A stretch of 44,500 nt of DNA, taken from assembly GCA_945898185.1 (NCBI GenBank), contig CAMDHP010000006.1, forward strand, positions 1-44,500, read 5' to 3'. Below are positions 1-10,583 of this stretch, piece by piece. The DNA comes from Akkermansia muciniphila (GTDB lineage: Bacteria; Verrucomicrobiota; Verrucomicrobiia; Opitutales; Opitutaceae). Both the position numbers and the translations under genes were made by a program. Position 1 is the first letter of the stretch, and each line of letters starts with the position of its first letter. The notes under the pieces were generated by a model. The model had not been told where the DNA came from. It saw only the letters and a list, made by a program, of their open reading frames with translations, and did not search any database.

Positions 1-95
1 TCGCGGGTCATGGCCCAGAGCGCAAGGGCGAGCACCACTGTCAGGCATGCAACCGGCAGAATCCAATCCGGCCGGTTTCGCGGAATATCGCTCAT
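1..95 (-). CDS. N-terminus of a membrane protein (partial, runs off the left edge)
   Basis: The minus-strand ATG at 95-93 overlaps the TGA stop of the upstream methyltransferase as ATGA, a classic translational-coupling junction. The visible 31 residues begin MSDIPRNRPDWILP and continue into a hydrophobic stretch (VACLTVVLALALWAM), so the product starts with a short basic cytoplasmic tail followed by a transmembrane helix. The rest lies outside the window, so the family cannot be named. Its place after a GT2 and a methyltransferase suggests a role in the same glycan or lipid-sugar pathway, which is inference. Confidence 0.6.
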   Translation of the reverse strand, partial: MSDIPRNRPDWILPVACLTVVLALALWAMTR

Positions 96-757
96 GCGCG
101 GACTACTACGAGAAATTGCTTACCGAAAAATGGCCAGAAAACCGGCATCTTGAGGTAGGCCTTGATAAACAGGTCTGGGATCGGCCGTTTTCTCGACATC
201 GTGTAAGGAAGAAAGCGACCGAAGCACGCTTCAGTAGTGAAGCCGCGGGTTTCCAAGGCCTCTTTGAGTGAGGAATCGCTTAGGGCGACATGGTGGTCCC
301 AGAAATCCCAATACGCTTCCGCGAGGTGTTTAATATTGGGGCCGATCGCGATGAGGCAATCGCCGGGTTTCAGACAGCGACGAGTCTCATCCAAGGTCTT
401 ACCGAGGGATGTTTTGTCGGGCAGGTGCTCGAAGAAGTTACTCGTGAAAACTACATCAAGCGAGTGGTCTGGAATTTCCCAGCGTTGAGCGCAATCTTGA
501 TAGAGAAACTTCACGTCCGGATTGAGGTGCGCCGGGGTATCAGGATTAAGATCCATGCCGAATTTGGACGCAGCCCGCACATGGTTTCTGAACTCTCCGT
601 AGCCGCAGCCCAAATCGAGGACCGAAGCGTTTTCCGGGATGTATTTCGAGAAAAAATCCCCGACTAATATGCGCCAGACCCGGTTTCGGTAGGCCAACTG
701 CGAAGAGAAACGCTGGGCATAAATACGGCTTAGATCGGCTTGGTCGTTGGCGGGCAT
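92..757 (-). CDS. Class I SAM-dependent methyltransferase
   Basis: A 221-residue protein with the Rossmann-type methyltransferase fold. Motif I is VLDLGCGYGEF at residues 46-56, an acidic residue that would bind the ribose follows in MDLNPD near 69, and the post-II segment VVFTSNFFEHLPD (about 110) is typical of the Methyltransf_11/23 group. The substrate is not evident. The gene follows the GT2 at 787-1548 with a 29-base gap and overlaps the next gene by ATGA, so the three probably form one operon. Together with the methyltransferase fused to a glycosyltransferase at 5470-6987 it suggests methylation of a sugar or polyprenyl-linked glycan. The ATG at 757 has no competing upstream start. Confidence 0.82.
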   Translation of the reverse strand: MPANDQADLSRIYAQRFSSQLAYRNRVWRILVGDFFSKYIPENASVLDLGCGYGEFRNHVRAASKFGMDLNPDTPAHLNPDVKFLYQDCAQRWEIPDHSLDVVFTSNFFEHLPDKTSLGKTLDETRRCLKPGDCLIAIGPNIKHLAEAYWDFWDHHVALSDSSLKEALETRGFTTEACFGRFLPYTMSRKRPIPDLFIKAYLKMPVFWPFFGKQFLVVVRA

Positions 758-786
758 GAAAGGGAAGCGGGGGGAATGGAGGCGAC

Positions 787-1548
787 TTAGGATGGCTCAG
801 GAGTTCTTTTCATGTAATCCCCGCGCGAGAAGTATTTCTCCATCCATAAATACAGGCAGATAAAGAGGTATCTTGAGCCCATTTCGCGAATTTTGAGTTT
901 GGCCACGCCGTGGCGGCGGTTTCGCCACGTGATGGGTATCGTCGTGAAAGAGTAGCCGCGTATCACCGCTTTAAGGGGAATCTCTACGGTGATATTGAAG
1001 TGGGGCGAGAGGATCGGACGGACGCCGTCAATCACGGCGCGGCGATACGCTTTGAAGGCGTTGGTCGTGTCGTTGAGGCCGTGCCTAAAGAGGACGCGGA
1101 TAAAAAGATTGGCCGTGCGGTTAAGCACATACTTCACGGTTGGGTAATCAATCACGCCGCCACCTTTGATGAAACGACTACCAAACACGCAATCCACTCC
1201 TTTGTTAAGCTCCTCCCAGTAGCGGACCACGTCCCGGCAATCGTCGGATTCATCGGCCATCATGATGACAACGGCGTCGCCACTCATCGCATCTAGGCCG
1301 CGCGTAATGGCTCGACCGAATCCATGCGGGCCGGGACTTTTCACCGGACGCAGGGCGGAAACCTTTTCTCTCAGGCTTTGGAGGATGGCCCAAGTGGCAT
1401 CGCTAGAGCCGTCATCCACTACGATGATTTCATGGGGCACGCCACGCAGCCGAAGTTCAAGGTCGAGGTGTTCCACCGTGGAGGCGATGCAGCCTTCCTC
1501 GTCACGAGCGGGGATGACGATTGAGAGAAGTTGGAGCGGGGCCGGCAT
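787..1548 (-). CDS. Family 2 glycosyltransferase, dolichol/polyprenyl-phosphate-mannose-synthase-like
   Basis: A 253-residue GT-A fold enzyme. SIVIPARDEEGCI near the N-terminus and VVDDGSSDAT (residues 43-52) form the nucleotide-sugar site. MADESDD (97-103) occupies the metal-binding acidic position and FGSRFIKGGG follows, all as in DPM1-like enzymes. There is no C-terminal membrane domain, so it is the short soluble or peripheral form that transfers a sugar from a nucleotide donor to a polyprenyl phosphate. Donor and acceptor cannot be read from sequence. It is the first gene of the minus-strand set that continues into the methyltransferase and the partial membrane protein. Confidence 0.85.
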   Translation of the reverse strand: MPAPLQLLSIVIPARDEEGCIASTVEHLDLELRLRGVPHEIIVVDDGSSDATWAILQSLREKVSALRPVKSPGPHGFGRAITRGLDAMSGDAVVIMMADESDDCRDVVRYWEELNKGVDCVFGSRFIKGGGVIDYPTVKYVLNRTANLFIRVLFRHGLNDTTNAFKAYRRAVIDGVRPILSPHFNITVEIPLKAVIRGYSFTTIPITWRNRRHGVAKLKIREMGSRYLFICLYLWMEKYFSRGDYMKRTPEPS

Positions 1549-1783
1549 GGGGTGAAATTTCCGTCCTCAAAGAAAGGCGGTGTGACGATAAACGGAAGCC
1601 TTGAAATCGCGATGTCGGCGTAAAATCGCTGGGCGATACGCGGCTCTTTTCTGAGACGTGCGGGCTGCGGGTGGAGGCGGCTGGCCCTCTGGCGGTATCA
1701 GCGGCTGCTCTTGAACTCACGTTCAAGCCTACGGGGAACCGGGCAGAAGCGGGCGACGTTACAGATTAAGCATATTGAGTAAT

Positions 1784-1809
1784 CGTTCTCATACTCATTC
1801 TCGTTCTCG
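1784..1809. repeat. CGTTCTC-type pyrimidine repeat, copy 1
   Basis: Degenerate tandem units of the form CGTTCTC / ATTCTCG / CGTTCTCG in pure intergenic DNA. A second, longer copy of the same style lies at 38735-38795, also intergenic. The pattern is six- to seven-base units built on GTTCTC and ACTC. It could be a slippage-prone microsatellite or part of a dispersed repeat family. Confidence 0.5.
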
Positions 1810-1830
1810 GGCTTGAGTTAGAGTTCGGAG

Positions 1831-1849
1831 GCCGAGCTGGAGATCGGCG
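1831..1849. repeat. Short palindromic segment (GCCGA...TCGGC)
   Basis: A 5-bp stem GCCGA/TCGGC around a GCTGGAGA-like centre, followed by GTTCC. I recall similar 'GCCGAGCTGGAG..TCGGCG' palindromes as dispersed intergenic repeats in Verrucomicrobiota, but only one copy is present here, so assignment as a repeat rests on memory. Confidence 0.3.
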
Positions 1850-2105
1850 TTCCCTGTGATACCAATCACCGCTTTAATTTAGACTACACGGGTGAGCGCG
1901 CGCGTCCCAGCGCACGCTGCCTTGGGGTGAGCGGCTAATCCGCGGGCGGAGGGACCTGCCCATCCACCGTGGGCCCAGAAGCTCGGGGCACCTGTATGAC
2001 TTCAAATCGCGTTCGAGCTTTCGGGGAGGCGCAAACCCGAGTCCGAGGTCTCCTTCGGGCCTTTAGTGTGTAATGGCGAACCGGAACGGGTCGCTTGCGC
2101 TCCCG

Positions 2106-4763
<2,658 letters not shown>

Positions 4764-5315
4764 ATGAGCCAGACTACGTCAGAAACCATTGTCATCCGCG
4801 CCGAACCTATCGAGCTGTCCCAGTTGTTGAAATTTGCCGGAATCTTCGGCAGCGGCGGAGAGGCAAAGTTCGCGATCAACAGCGGCGAAGTCACGGTAAA
4901 CGGCACAGTGGAGCTTCAGGCGCGCAAAAAAATCCTTGGTGGACAAACGGTGGTGATCGCAGGTCGCACCCTGCTGGTGAAGCTGGGCGCTGCGCCGGCG
5001 GCGAAGAGGAGGGTGGCGCCAAAGCCGGTCGCGAAGAGCTCGACAAAGCCGGCGGCGCGCGTGCCGGTGAGGGGCGTGGTTCACCCTTTCGCAACGGAAG
5101 CGCCAAAGGCACCCATTGAGAAGCCAAGGGGCTTTGCGAAGCCTCCCGGCGGCGCGAGACCGGCCAAGAAGGCGCCGGCTTATCGTGAGCGTCCCGACGA
5201 TGGTTATGAGGACAAGCAGCCGAAGGAGAAGCCGGCTCTGTCGGCGGCGGGGCAGCGCACGTTTTTCTACACCGAGCTCTTGAAAGCGCAGCAATCGAAG
5301 CGGAAGAAGCGTTGA
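4764..5315 (+). CDS. S4-domain RNA-binding protein (YbcJ/YaaA-like) with a basic tail
   Basis: 183 residues. Roughly residues 8-75 form an S4-like RNA-binding domain: IELSQLLKFAGIFGSGGEAK, then INSGEVTVNGTVELQARKKI, which matches the small YbcJ-type S4 proteins where the 'GEVxVNG' turn contacts RNA. The remaining 110 residues are a low-complexity Ala/Lys/Pro/Arg tail ending QQSKRKKR, likely disordered and nucleic-acid binding. The frame is open upstream to 4659, but the S4 alignment starts just after the ATG at 4764, so that start is used. The exact RNA target is unknown; ribosome-associated roles are typical of S4 proteins. Confidence 0.8.
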   Translation: MSQTTSETIVIRAEPIELSQLLKFAGIFGSGGEAKFAINSGEVTVNGTVELQARKKILGGQTVVIAGRTLLVKLGAAPAAKRRVAPKPVAKSSTKPAARVPVRGVVHPFATEAPKAPIEKPRGFAKPPGGARPAKKAPAYRERPDDGYEDKQPKEKPALSAAGQRTFFYTELLKAQQSKRKKR

Positions 5316-5469
5316 GCGCGTAGTGCGGGCGGGCATGCACAATGTCGCCCCCACTGCCGCATGGGAGAGGTGAATACCGGACAAGCACGGCGGTGGGCCT
5401 TGGAAACGGCGAAGAACCTTTCGTCATTGGCAAACGCAGCTTCGCCCAGCAACAAAGTCTGGTCACGCA

Positions 5470-6987
5470 ATGCCTTCGACCCACCCCAAGTCCCTCATCT
5501 TTATCGTCGCCTACAACGCCGAAGCGCACCTCGAGAGCGTTTTCAAACGTATCCCTTACGCGCGTTTGCCTGCCGGTTCCGAGGTCATCGTCATTGATGA
5601 CGCCTCGCCTGACGCGACCTTCGAGATCGGTAAACGCGCCGCATTGTCCTGCCCGGTGCCGGTGCGGGTCCTGAAGAACCCCAAAAACCTCGGCTACGGC
5701 GGCAACCAGAAACTCGGCTACCAAATCGCAATCGAGGAAGGGTTTACCGCTGTGGCCTTGCTGCACGGCGACGGCCAATACGCCCCCGAACTACTGCCGG
5801 AGATCTTCGCCCCCATTCTCACCGAGGGCGCCGACGTCGTGCTCGGCTCGCGCATGTTGCGCAAGAAGGACGCCCTTGCTGGCGGCATGCCTTTCTACAA
5901 GTGGGTCGGCAACCAGATCCTCACCAAAATCGAGAATCGGATGCTTGGCGCTCAGCTCAGCGAATTCCACACCGGCTACCGCGCCTACCGCGTCGCAGCC
6001 TTGGAGCGGATTCCGTTTCATTTTAACACGAATAACTTCCACTTCGACACCGATATCCTCATCCAATTTCTACGGATCGGCTCCACTATCAACGAGATTC
6101 CCATTCCCACCTTTTACGGAAACGAGGTCTGCCACGTTAACGGCTGGAAATACTTCTACGACTGCATCCGCAGTTGCACTCACGACTGGCTCACGAAGAA
6201 AGGTATTTTCTACTGCCGCCGCTTCGACCTCGCTCCGCCGGCCGGCCGTTACGAGTCCAAGCTTGGCCTCAAGCACTCATCCCACGCCGTGGCGGTCGCA
6301 TTAGTGCCCGATGGCAGCAAAGTCCTCGACCTCGGCGGCGGCAACGCCTGGGTGGCCGACTTTCTTTCAACCAACAAGGGCTGCACGGTGGAGATCGTGG
6401 ACAACTTTTTCCGCGAGGAGCCACCGATCCGCCATCGGATGATCAATCACGATCTCTCCACCCCGATAAACTTCGCGCTACCGCCGACGGAAATCGTGAT
6501 GTTGATGGACATTATCGAGCACATCCCGAGGCAGAACCACGTCGCGTTGCTCGACCGCCTGCGCGAGGAACTGGATGCCCCGCCAGTTAAGCTGGTCATC
6601 AGCGTGCCCAACACCGCATTTCTACCCCTGCGGGTCGTTTTTATGTTCCTAGGCCGCCTCAACTACGGACGGCGCGGCATCCTCGACGATACCCACGCGT
6701 TTCTCTTCACCAAATCCTCGCTCAAGGAACTGATGGAAGGGTGCGGCTACGATATCCAGCGCTGGCACCACACGCCCGCGCCCTACGAACTGGCCTTCGG
6801 CCCAGGAATAATCGCGCGCAGCCTGACTGCGGTGCATGCCACTGCCGCCCGTCTGCTGCCATCGCTCTTCGCCTACCAGCACATCATCGAAGCCAGCCCG
6901 CGCCCCACCGTATCCACCTTGATCGGTAAATGCTTTGAAAACTCGCAATGCCCGCGGACGGCGGCTTTGACCGTATCAAAGCCGTGA
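5470..6987 (+). CDS. Fusion protein: family 2 glycosyltransferase + class I SAM methyltransferase
   Basis: 505 residues in two modules. Residues 1 to about 235 are a GT2 domain: FIVAYNAEAHLESV at the N-terminus, VIDDASPDATF (41-51), LLHGDGQYAPE (about 98) with the catalytic acidic residues, and HTGYRAYR. From about 280 a methyltransferase domain begins: VLDLGGGNAWVADF (near 284-297), an acidic ribose position in VEIVDNFF, and MLMDIIEHIPRQ (about 346). There is no long transmembrane segment, so the protein is probably cytosolic or peripheral. Fusion implies that sugar transfer and methylation act on the same glycan or lipid carrier. The neighbouring genes are a separate GT2 and methyltransferase pair and a large membrane protein. 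Confidence 0.85.
   Translation: MPSTHPKSLIFIVAYNAEAHLESVFKRIPYARLPAGSEVIVIDDASPDATFEIGKRAALSCPVPVRVLKNPKNLGYGGNQKLGYQIAIEEGFTAVALLHGDGQYAPELLPEIFAPILTEGADVVLGSRMLRKKDALAGGMPFYKWVGNQILTKIENRMLGAQLSEFHTGYRAYRVAALERIPFHFNTNNFHFDTDILIQFLRIGSTINEIPIPTFYGNEVCHVNGWKYFYDCIRSCTHDWLTKKGIFYCRRFDLAPPAGRYESKLGLKHSSHAVAVALVPDGSKVLDLGGGNAWVADFLSTNKGCTVEIVDNFFREEPPIRHRMINHDLSTPINFALPPTEIVMLMDIIEHIPRQNHVALLDRLREELDAPPVKLVISVPNTAFLPLRVVFMFLGRLNYGRRGILDDTHAFLFTKSSLKELMEGCGYDIQRWHHTPAPYELAFGPGIIARSLTAVHATAARLLPSLFAYQHIIEASPRPTVSTLIGKCFENSQCPRTAALTVSKP
6962..6984 (+). other. Perfect 9-bp hairpin at the 3' end of the fusion gene
   Basis: CGGCTTTGA and TCAAAGCCG pair perfectly around a five-base loop, ending just before the TGA stop (6985-6987). 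There is no T-run after it, so it is not a canonical intrinsic terminator. It may be a transcript-end stabiliser or a Rho-assisted stop, or simply a codon-level coincidence. Confidence 0.4.
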
Positions 6988-7000
6988 GCAGCGTCTCAAA

Positions 7001-7034
7001 AACGGAAGGACGACACAGATGTCGTCCCTCCAAA
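7001..7034. repeat. Palindromic element with 8-bp stem (GGACGACA/TGTCGTCC)
   Basis: A perfect stem at 7008-7015 and 7020-7027 with a four-base loop, flanked by GGA and CTCC. On the minus strand it is preceded by a run of T (from the AAAAAA at 7032-7037). It lies between two convergent genes and could serve as a terminator-like structure. I recall similar GGAGGGACGACA palindromes as dispersed repeats in Verrucomicrobiota, which is not verifiable here. Confidence 0.4.
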
Positions 7035-7156
7035 AAAGGGATGGGGGGCCTCCGGCGTGTGGACCTGGCCGCCTATGATAGGCTCTACCCTAATTCCAAT
7101 TCCGGGCTCGAGCGAAACCGCCCTACCCGCGCCCAATCAACAAAAGCGCTCGCTGC

Positions 7157-9073
7157 TTAGAGCCCAAGGTCGAAGAGACGGACGTTACCGGCCTTAGCGA
7201 TGGCGGCACCACCCTTGTCCAACTCGTCGAGGTTGTCCATGACGTCGAGAAAACGGGGCCGCCATATCTGTGGGTAAAACCACTCCGGGCGGGTGGTCTC
7301 GGTCCAGAGCTTTCTGGTATAGAGAAGCACTGCCTGGTCGAAGTTAACCGCGATGACGTAGCGGATCCCCTGCCCTTTCAAATAATCGGCGAGCGCTCTG
7401 GAACCCTTTTCAAACGGAATACCCGGAGGCGGGCTGGATCCACCAACGGCGTTGATGGAGTAGATCGGGTTGCGCTTGTAGTTGAGCAAATAGCTCGCAT
7501 CCACCATCGAAAGAATCTTGGCACCTTCGGGCACCAATCCCTGTAAATCGGCGTAAGCCTTGTTGAGGCTGGGATCGAAGAATGGCTTCACTACTTTCAT
7601 CTGGGCAGACAGCCCGGTCGCTTGCTCTCGAAGTTCGCTTCCACCCTGGGTGGCATTGGCAAATAACAACCCACTCAAGGCAAGTGCCACGGCGGCTACC
7701 GGGACTTGAAGCCGCTCCGAAAAAGGCGTCGTGGATTCCGCCGCGTGCGCTCGCGCCGATTGCTGTAAAACGGCGCAAAGGTACCAAAGCCCCATCGGCA
7801 CAAAAATCGGATAGAGATAACGATACTGGTCAAGGTAGGCTAGCGCGCTGAAGCGATGCAAAATCACCCCGGCGGCGAAGACCGTTGCTCCGAGAATCAC
7901 CCGCGTGGACGGATAGATCGGGTAAAGCGCCGCCACCCCGAGCAAGGCAAACATCCCCAGCGTAGTCGGGGCGGTAAAAAAGCCCAACACGCCGCCTATA
8001 TTCTCCGACTGGGTTTGAAAGGAATAGGTTTGATAGGCCTTACTCACGAAGCCGCTCAAAGGCGGCACCATGGGAGTTCCATTCGATGTATAAAGGACGA
8101 TCATGAACGGCAAAAGCACCAACACACAGGCCCCACCTGAGACGATATACGGACGAAGGCTATGCGAAATCATCGCCCGGGGTTCTGACCGGGCACCGCG
8201 CCAGAAATCCGCCACCGCCAAGGCGCCCATGATGGCACCCGCTGCAAACGTGAAGGTGGGGCGAATGCTACAAGCGCCGGCCATGAGCACGCCCACTGGC
8301 ACATAGCCAATCCAGTCCTTGCCGGAGGCTTTTGCCATACGCTCCCAGGTCGCCAGCATGGCCAGCAGAAGGCAGCCGCCGACCATCGCGCCGTTGGTGC
8401 TGATACGCGGCACCGGGACGAACCAGAAAGTGAATAAGAGCACAAAGCCGACGGTCGCGTGCTGCCCCTTCAGCCCCCGCGTGGCCCCGAGCAAAATCCC
8501 AAAAGTCACCAGCATGGCGAGCCCCCGATCGGGAACGTGTCCGTTTCGCTCGCCGCCGACAATCATCACGATAGCCTGCAGGAGCGACTGCCCGCCAAAG
8601 GTGCCTGCACGTTGAAAACTGAAGGGCTCGATGAGCGTGCCAGTCTGCAAAATCTTCACCGGCAGCATAAGGTAACAGACGAGGTCGTCGTTTGGATCTA
8701 TATGGTGTGGCCACGCAATCGAGGAGGCGAAGGCCAAGGCTGCCAATCCGCCGAGGACGATCCCAGGAACCGTCACCCGAAAGTCGGCCCAAGTGGGCGG
8801 CTTTTTTAGCAAGGAATCCACCGCGAAGCCCGCCGCGGCGACCACGCCAGAGATCACCACGATACTCAGCACCACCGCGACGGCCAGATGCAGCGCCATG
8901 AGCACACCGCCAATAGCGAGCACTACGGCCATGCCCCACGCCGCCTTCAACCCCCAGCCGAGGTCGTCAAACTCGCGGCGGTTTAGCGTCCGCCGCAACA
9001 GTTCGCCGTAACCGAGGAAACTCGCGAAGATAAAGGAGCTCCACCACAGGACTGGAAAATAAGCAGTATGCAC
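7157..9073 (-). CDS. Large polytopic membrane protein, glycosyltransferase-39/GT-C-like or O-antigen-type, function unknown
   Basis: About 638 residues with many predicted membrane helices (for example VLWWSSFIFASFLGYG, LHLAVAVVLSIVVISGVVAAAG, VGFVLLFTFWFVPV, VSGGACVLVLLPFMIVLYT) over the first 480 residues. A soluble C-terminal part of about 150 residues contains GAKILSMVDASYLLNYKRNPIYSIN-like sequence and ends NVRLFDLGL. This layout fits GT-C type transferases or related membrane proteins that hold undecaprenyl-linked sugars, but I see no diagnostic motif. The frame is open to 9259, yet that extension reads through a palindromic repeat, so it is not protein-coding. The GTG at 9073-9071 directly before the first helix is the best start, with moderate certainty. 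Confidence 0.7.
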   Translation of the reverse strand: MHTAYFPVLWWSSFIFASFLGYGELLRRTLNRREFDDLGWGLKAAWGMAVVLAIGGVLMALHLAVAVVLSIVVISGVVAAAGFAVDSLLKKPPTWADFRVTVPGIVLGGLAALAFASSIAWPHHIDPNDDLVCYLMLPVKILQTGTLIEPFSFQRAGTFGGQSLLQAIVMIVGGERNGHVPDRGLAMLVTFGILLGATRGLKGQHATVGFVLLFTFWFVPVPRISTNGAMVGGCLLLAMLATWERMAKASGKDWIGYVPVGVLMAGACSIRPTFTFAAGAIMGALAVADFWRGARSEPRAMISHSLRPYIVSGGACVLVLLPFMIVLYTSNGTPMVPPLSGFVSKAYQTYSFQTQSENIGGVLGFFTAPTTLGMFALLGVAALYPIYPSTRVILGATVFAAGVILHRFSALAYLDQYRYLYPIFVPMGLWYLCAVLQQSARAHAAESTTPFSERLQVPVAAVALALSGLLFANATQGGSELREQATGLSAQMKVVKPFFDPSLNKAYADLQGLVPEGAKILSMVDASYLLNYKRNPIYSINAVGGSSPPPGIPFEKGSRALADYLKGQGIRYVIAVNFDQAVLLYTRKLWTETTRPEWFYPQIWRPRFLDVMDNLDELDKGGAAIAKAGNVRLFDLGL

Positions 9074-9173
9074 GATCAGAATTGGAAGAAATAAACCCTC
9101 GGAAGTTAGGTCAGGGGCAGCGCTCGTAAAGGGGAAAGGCTGAGCAGTGCTGGAGGGTCTAAGCCACTCCGGC

Positions 9174-9264
9174 GTGGCACGGGCATCTTGCCCGTGTTCC
9201 GCTCCGCTACCAAAGGCGTCCCGTATCTTCGACCCCAAGCCCATGGGCGGGACGCCCATGCCAC
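9174..9264. repeat. 91-bp palindromic repeat element with GTGGCAYGGGC terminal inverted repeats
   Basis: The ends are GTGGCACGGGC (left) and GCCCATGCCAC (right), inverted copies differing by one base. Two hairpins sit inside: CACGGGC/GCCCGTG (9178-9196) and CATGGGCG/CGCCCATG (9242-9260). Read on the minus strand it would encode MGVPPMGLG...EHGQDARAT, a peptide string I recall from many spurious N-terminal extensions in Verrucomicrobiota annotations. This supports a dispersed mobile palindrome (REP/MITE-like). It sits directly upstream of the membrane-protein gene and creates its false extension. Confidence 0.7.
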
Positions 9265-9288
9265 TTCAAACCCCCAGCGCGAGGCCGT

Positions 9289-9401
9289 CCCTCCGGTGGA
9301 TCTGTGTCCATCCGTGATCATGTGTGCTTCAAACTGTCTGCTTTGGGTTTATCCACGGCCCGCGCGGCATTCGCGGTCGGTTTGAACTGCCGTTTTTAAT
9401 C
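9289..9401. repeat. Repeat-derived intergenic segment (two motif families)
   Basis: It begins with GTGGATCTGTGTCCATCCGTGAT, related to the 20-base arms at 23235-23303 (ATCCGTGTCCATCCGTGG type). It ends with GGTTTGAACTGCCGTTTTTAAT (9379-9400), which matches an end of the element at 23401-23575. The whole stretch 9074-9632 between the membrane protein and the peptidase contains no gene other than these repeats; 9402-9632 shows nothing recognisable except the peptidase leader. Confidence 0.55.
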
Positions 9402-9632
9402 TCAAACACCCTGCTGAACTTAGCTGCGGTTTGCCGCCGGCGGATCGGTCTCTCGCCTTAGAAATCTTTGCGGTTACAAACTTCGGCGGTTTTTTTATGA
9501 GCGGCAGGTTCCCCTTGCAAACACCGTCTGCGTAGGTCCCTTACACATTGCTTACGCCGTCATCCGACGACTTCGGTCGCAGGAACACGGCACCCACCAA
9601 GCGACTCAAACCCTCCTTCAACTCGCTCCATC

Positions 9633-10328
9633 ATGAATCCTCTGTATCTCATCCTCCTCTTTATCGGGCCGATGCTTTTCGGCTTCTATGCGCAAATGAA
9701 GATCCGCAGCGCTTACGCCAAAAACCTCCAGGTCGGCTCGCGCGGCGGAATCACCGGCCGCGAGGCGGCCGAGGCCGTGATCCGCTCGGCAGGCATCAAC
9801 GATGTCGAGATCGTCGAAGTCCCGGGCCAACTGAGCGACCATTACGATCCAATGCATAAGCGTCTCGCCCTCTCGTCGGACAACTATCGCGGCACCAGCC
9901 TGGCCGCCCTCGGCGTCGCCGCCCACGAGGCGGGGCACGCAATCCAGCATAAGGTCGGCTACAGCATGATGACCGTTCGCCAGACCCTGGTTCCAGTCAC
10001 CCAAATCGCGTCCAGCGTTTCCACCTTCGTGATGATCGCCGGCTTCTTTCTCGCAGGCGCTTTCGGCCCCGGCCTGCTCTGGATTGGCGTGATCGCCCTT
10101 TCCGTGATCTGTTTGTTCCAGTTCGTCACGCTGCCGGTGGAGTTCGACGCCAGCCGTCGCGCCAAAGAGCAACTGGTGGGCCTCGGTATCCTAGACCACG
10201 ACGAGATGGGCGGCGTGAAAGAAACGCTCGACGCCGCCGCGCTTACCTACGTCGCCGCCTTTATCGCGGCACTCGGTTCCTTGCTTCACCTCCTCCTTAT
10301 ACTGATGGGCAACCGAAACCGCGATTAG
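9633..10328 (+). CDS. Zinc-dependent membrane peptidase, YugP-like (neutral zinc metallopeptidase, PF04298)
   Basis: 231 residues, the family's normal length. An N-terminal membrane helix (LYLILLFIGPMLFGFYAQM) is followed by the catalytic HEAGH zinc site at residues 98-102 within GVAAHEAGHAIQH. Two further hydrophobic segments lie around 120-160 and one at the C-terminus. LPVEFDASRRA near 168 supplies the expected acidic third zinc ligand. The family's physiological substrate is not established. It is a single-gene transcription unit, closed by the strong terminator 40 bases downstream. The upstream leader from 9402 shows no other gene. Confidence 0.9.
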   Translation: MNPLYLILLFIGPMLFGFYAQMKIRSAYAKNLQVGSRGGITGREAAEAVIRSAGINDVEIVEVPGQLSDHYDPMHKRLALSSDNYRGTSLAALGVAAHEAGHAIQHKVGYSMMTVRQTLVPVTQIASSVSTFVMIAGFFLAGAFGPGLLWIGVIALSVICLFQFVTLPVEFDASRRAKEQLVGLGILDHDEMGGVKETLDAAALTYVAAFIAALGSLLHLLLILMGNRNRD

Positions 10329-10363
10329 TGCGGCTCCGCCGGATCAATCGGCGACAGTTTCAG

Positions 10364-10407
10364 ACGCAAAAAAGCCGCCCCCATCATGGGGCGGCTTTTT
10401 GCGTTTT
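10364..10407 (+). terminator. Intrinsic terminator of the YugP-like gene (bidirectional)
   Basis: A near-perfect hairpin with left arm ACGCAAAAAAGCCGCCCC and right arm GGGGCGGCTTTTTGCGT around an ATCAT-type loop. The T-run lies in the right arm and beyond (GCGTTTTT). Because the left arm carries A6 it also works for transcripts from the minus strand, such as the decayed gene at 10584-11411. Confidence 0.9.
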
Positions 10408-10583
10408 TGGCCCAACGTTCTTCTATATCTTTTCAATTCAAGTTATTCGCGTAAGTCGCGGTCGATTTAAAAAGCCGTCTTTAGGTCCCAGTGTAAGAAT
10501 TGAATCCGAAGGGGCGGCGCGCCGTCCTGCTTTACATCAACAAATCTGCGAGCGGCATTACTCACTTCGTAAATCCCTAATAC

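Larger units (their letters stand above)
1549..2105. other. Intergenic region of 557 bases with repeat fragments, no convincing gene
   Basis: No reading frame here has a recognisable product. The stretch separates two minus-strand genes and should hold the promoter of the GT2 operon. It contains two short repeat-like segments (1784-1809 and 1831-1849, listed separately). The remainder is unremarkable. I see no clear terminator with a T-run after the isocitrate dehydrogenase gene. Confidence 0.6.

Noticed and set aside
1502-1726. Minus-strand frame upstream of the GT2
   Set aside because: It overlaps the GT2 start in another frame, and the Ser/Arg-rich product matches nothing.
5341-5674. Short plus-strand frames in the leader of the fusion gene
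   Set aside because: They overlap the GT2 start in other frames and have no motif.
9074-9259. N-terminal extension of the membrane protein (MGVPPMGLG... )
   Set aside because: It is translated from the palindromic repeat at 9174-9264; the GTG at 9073 is preferred.
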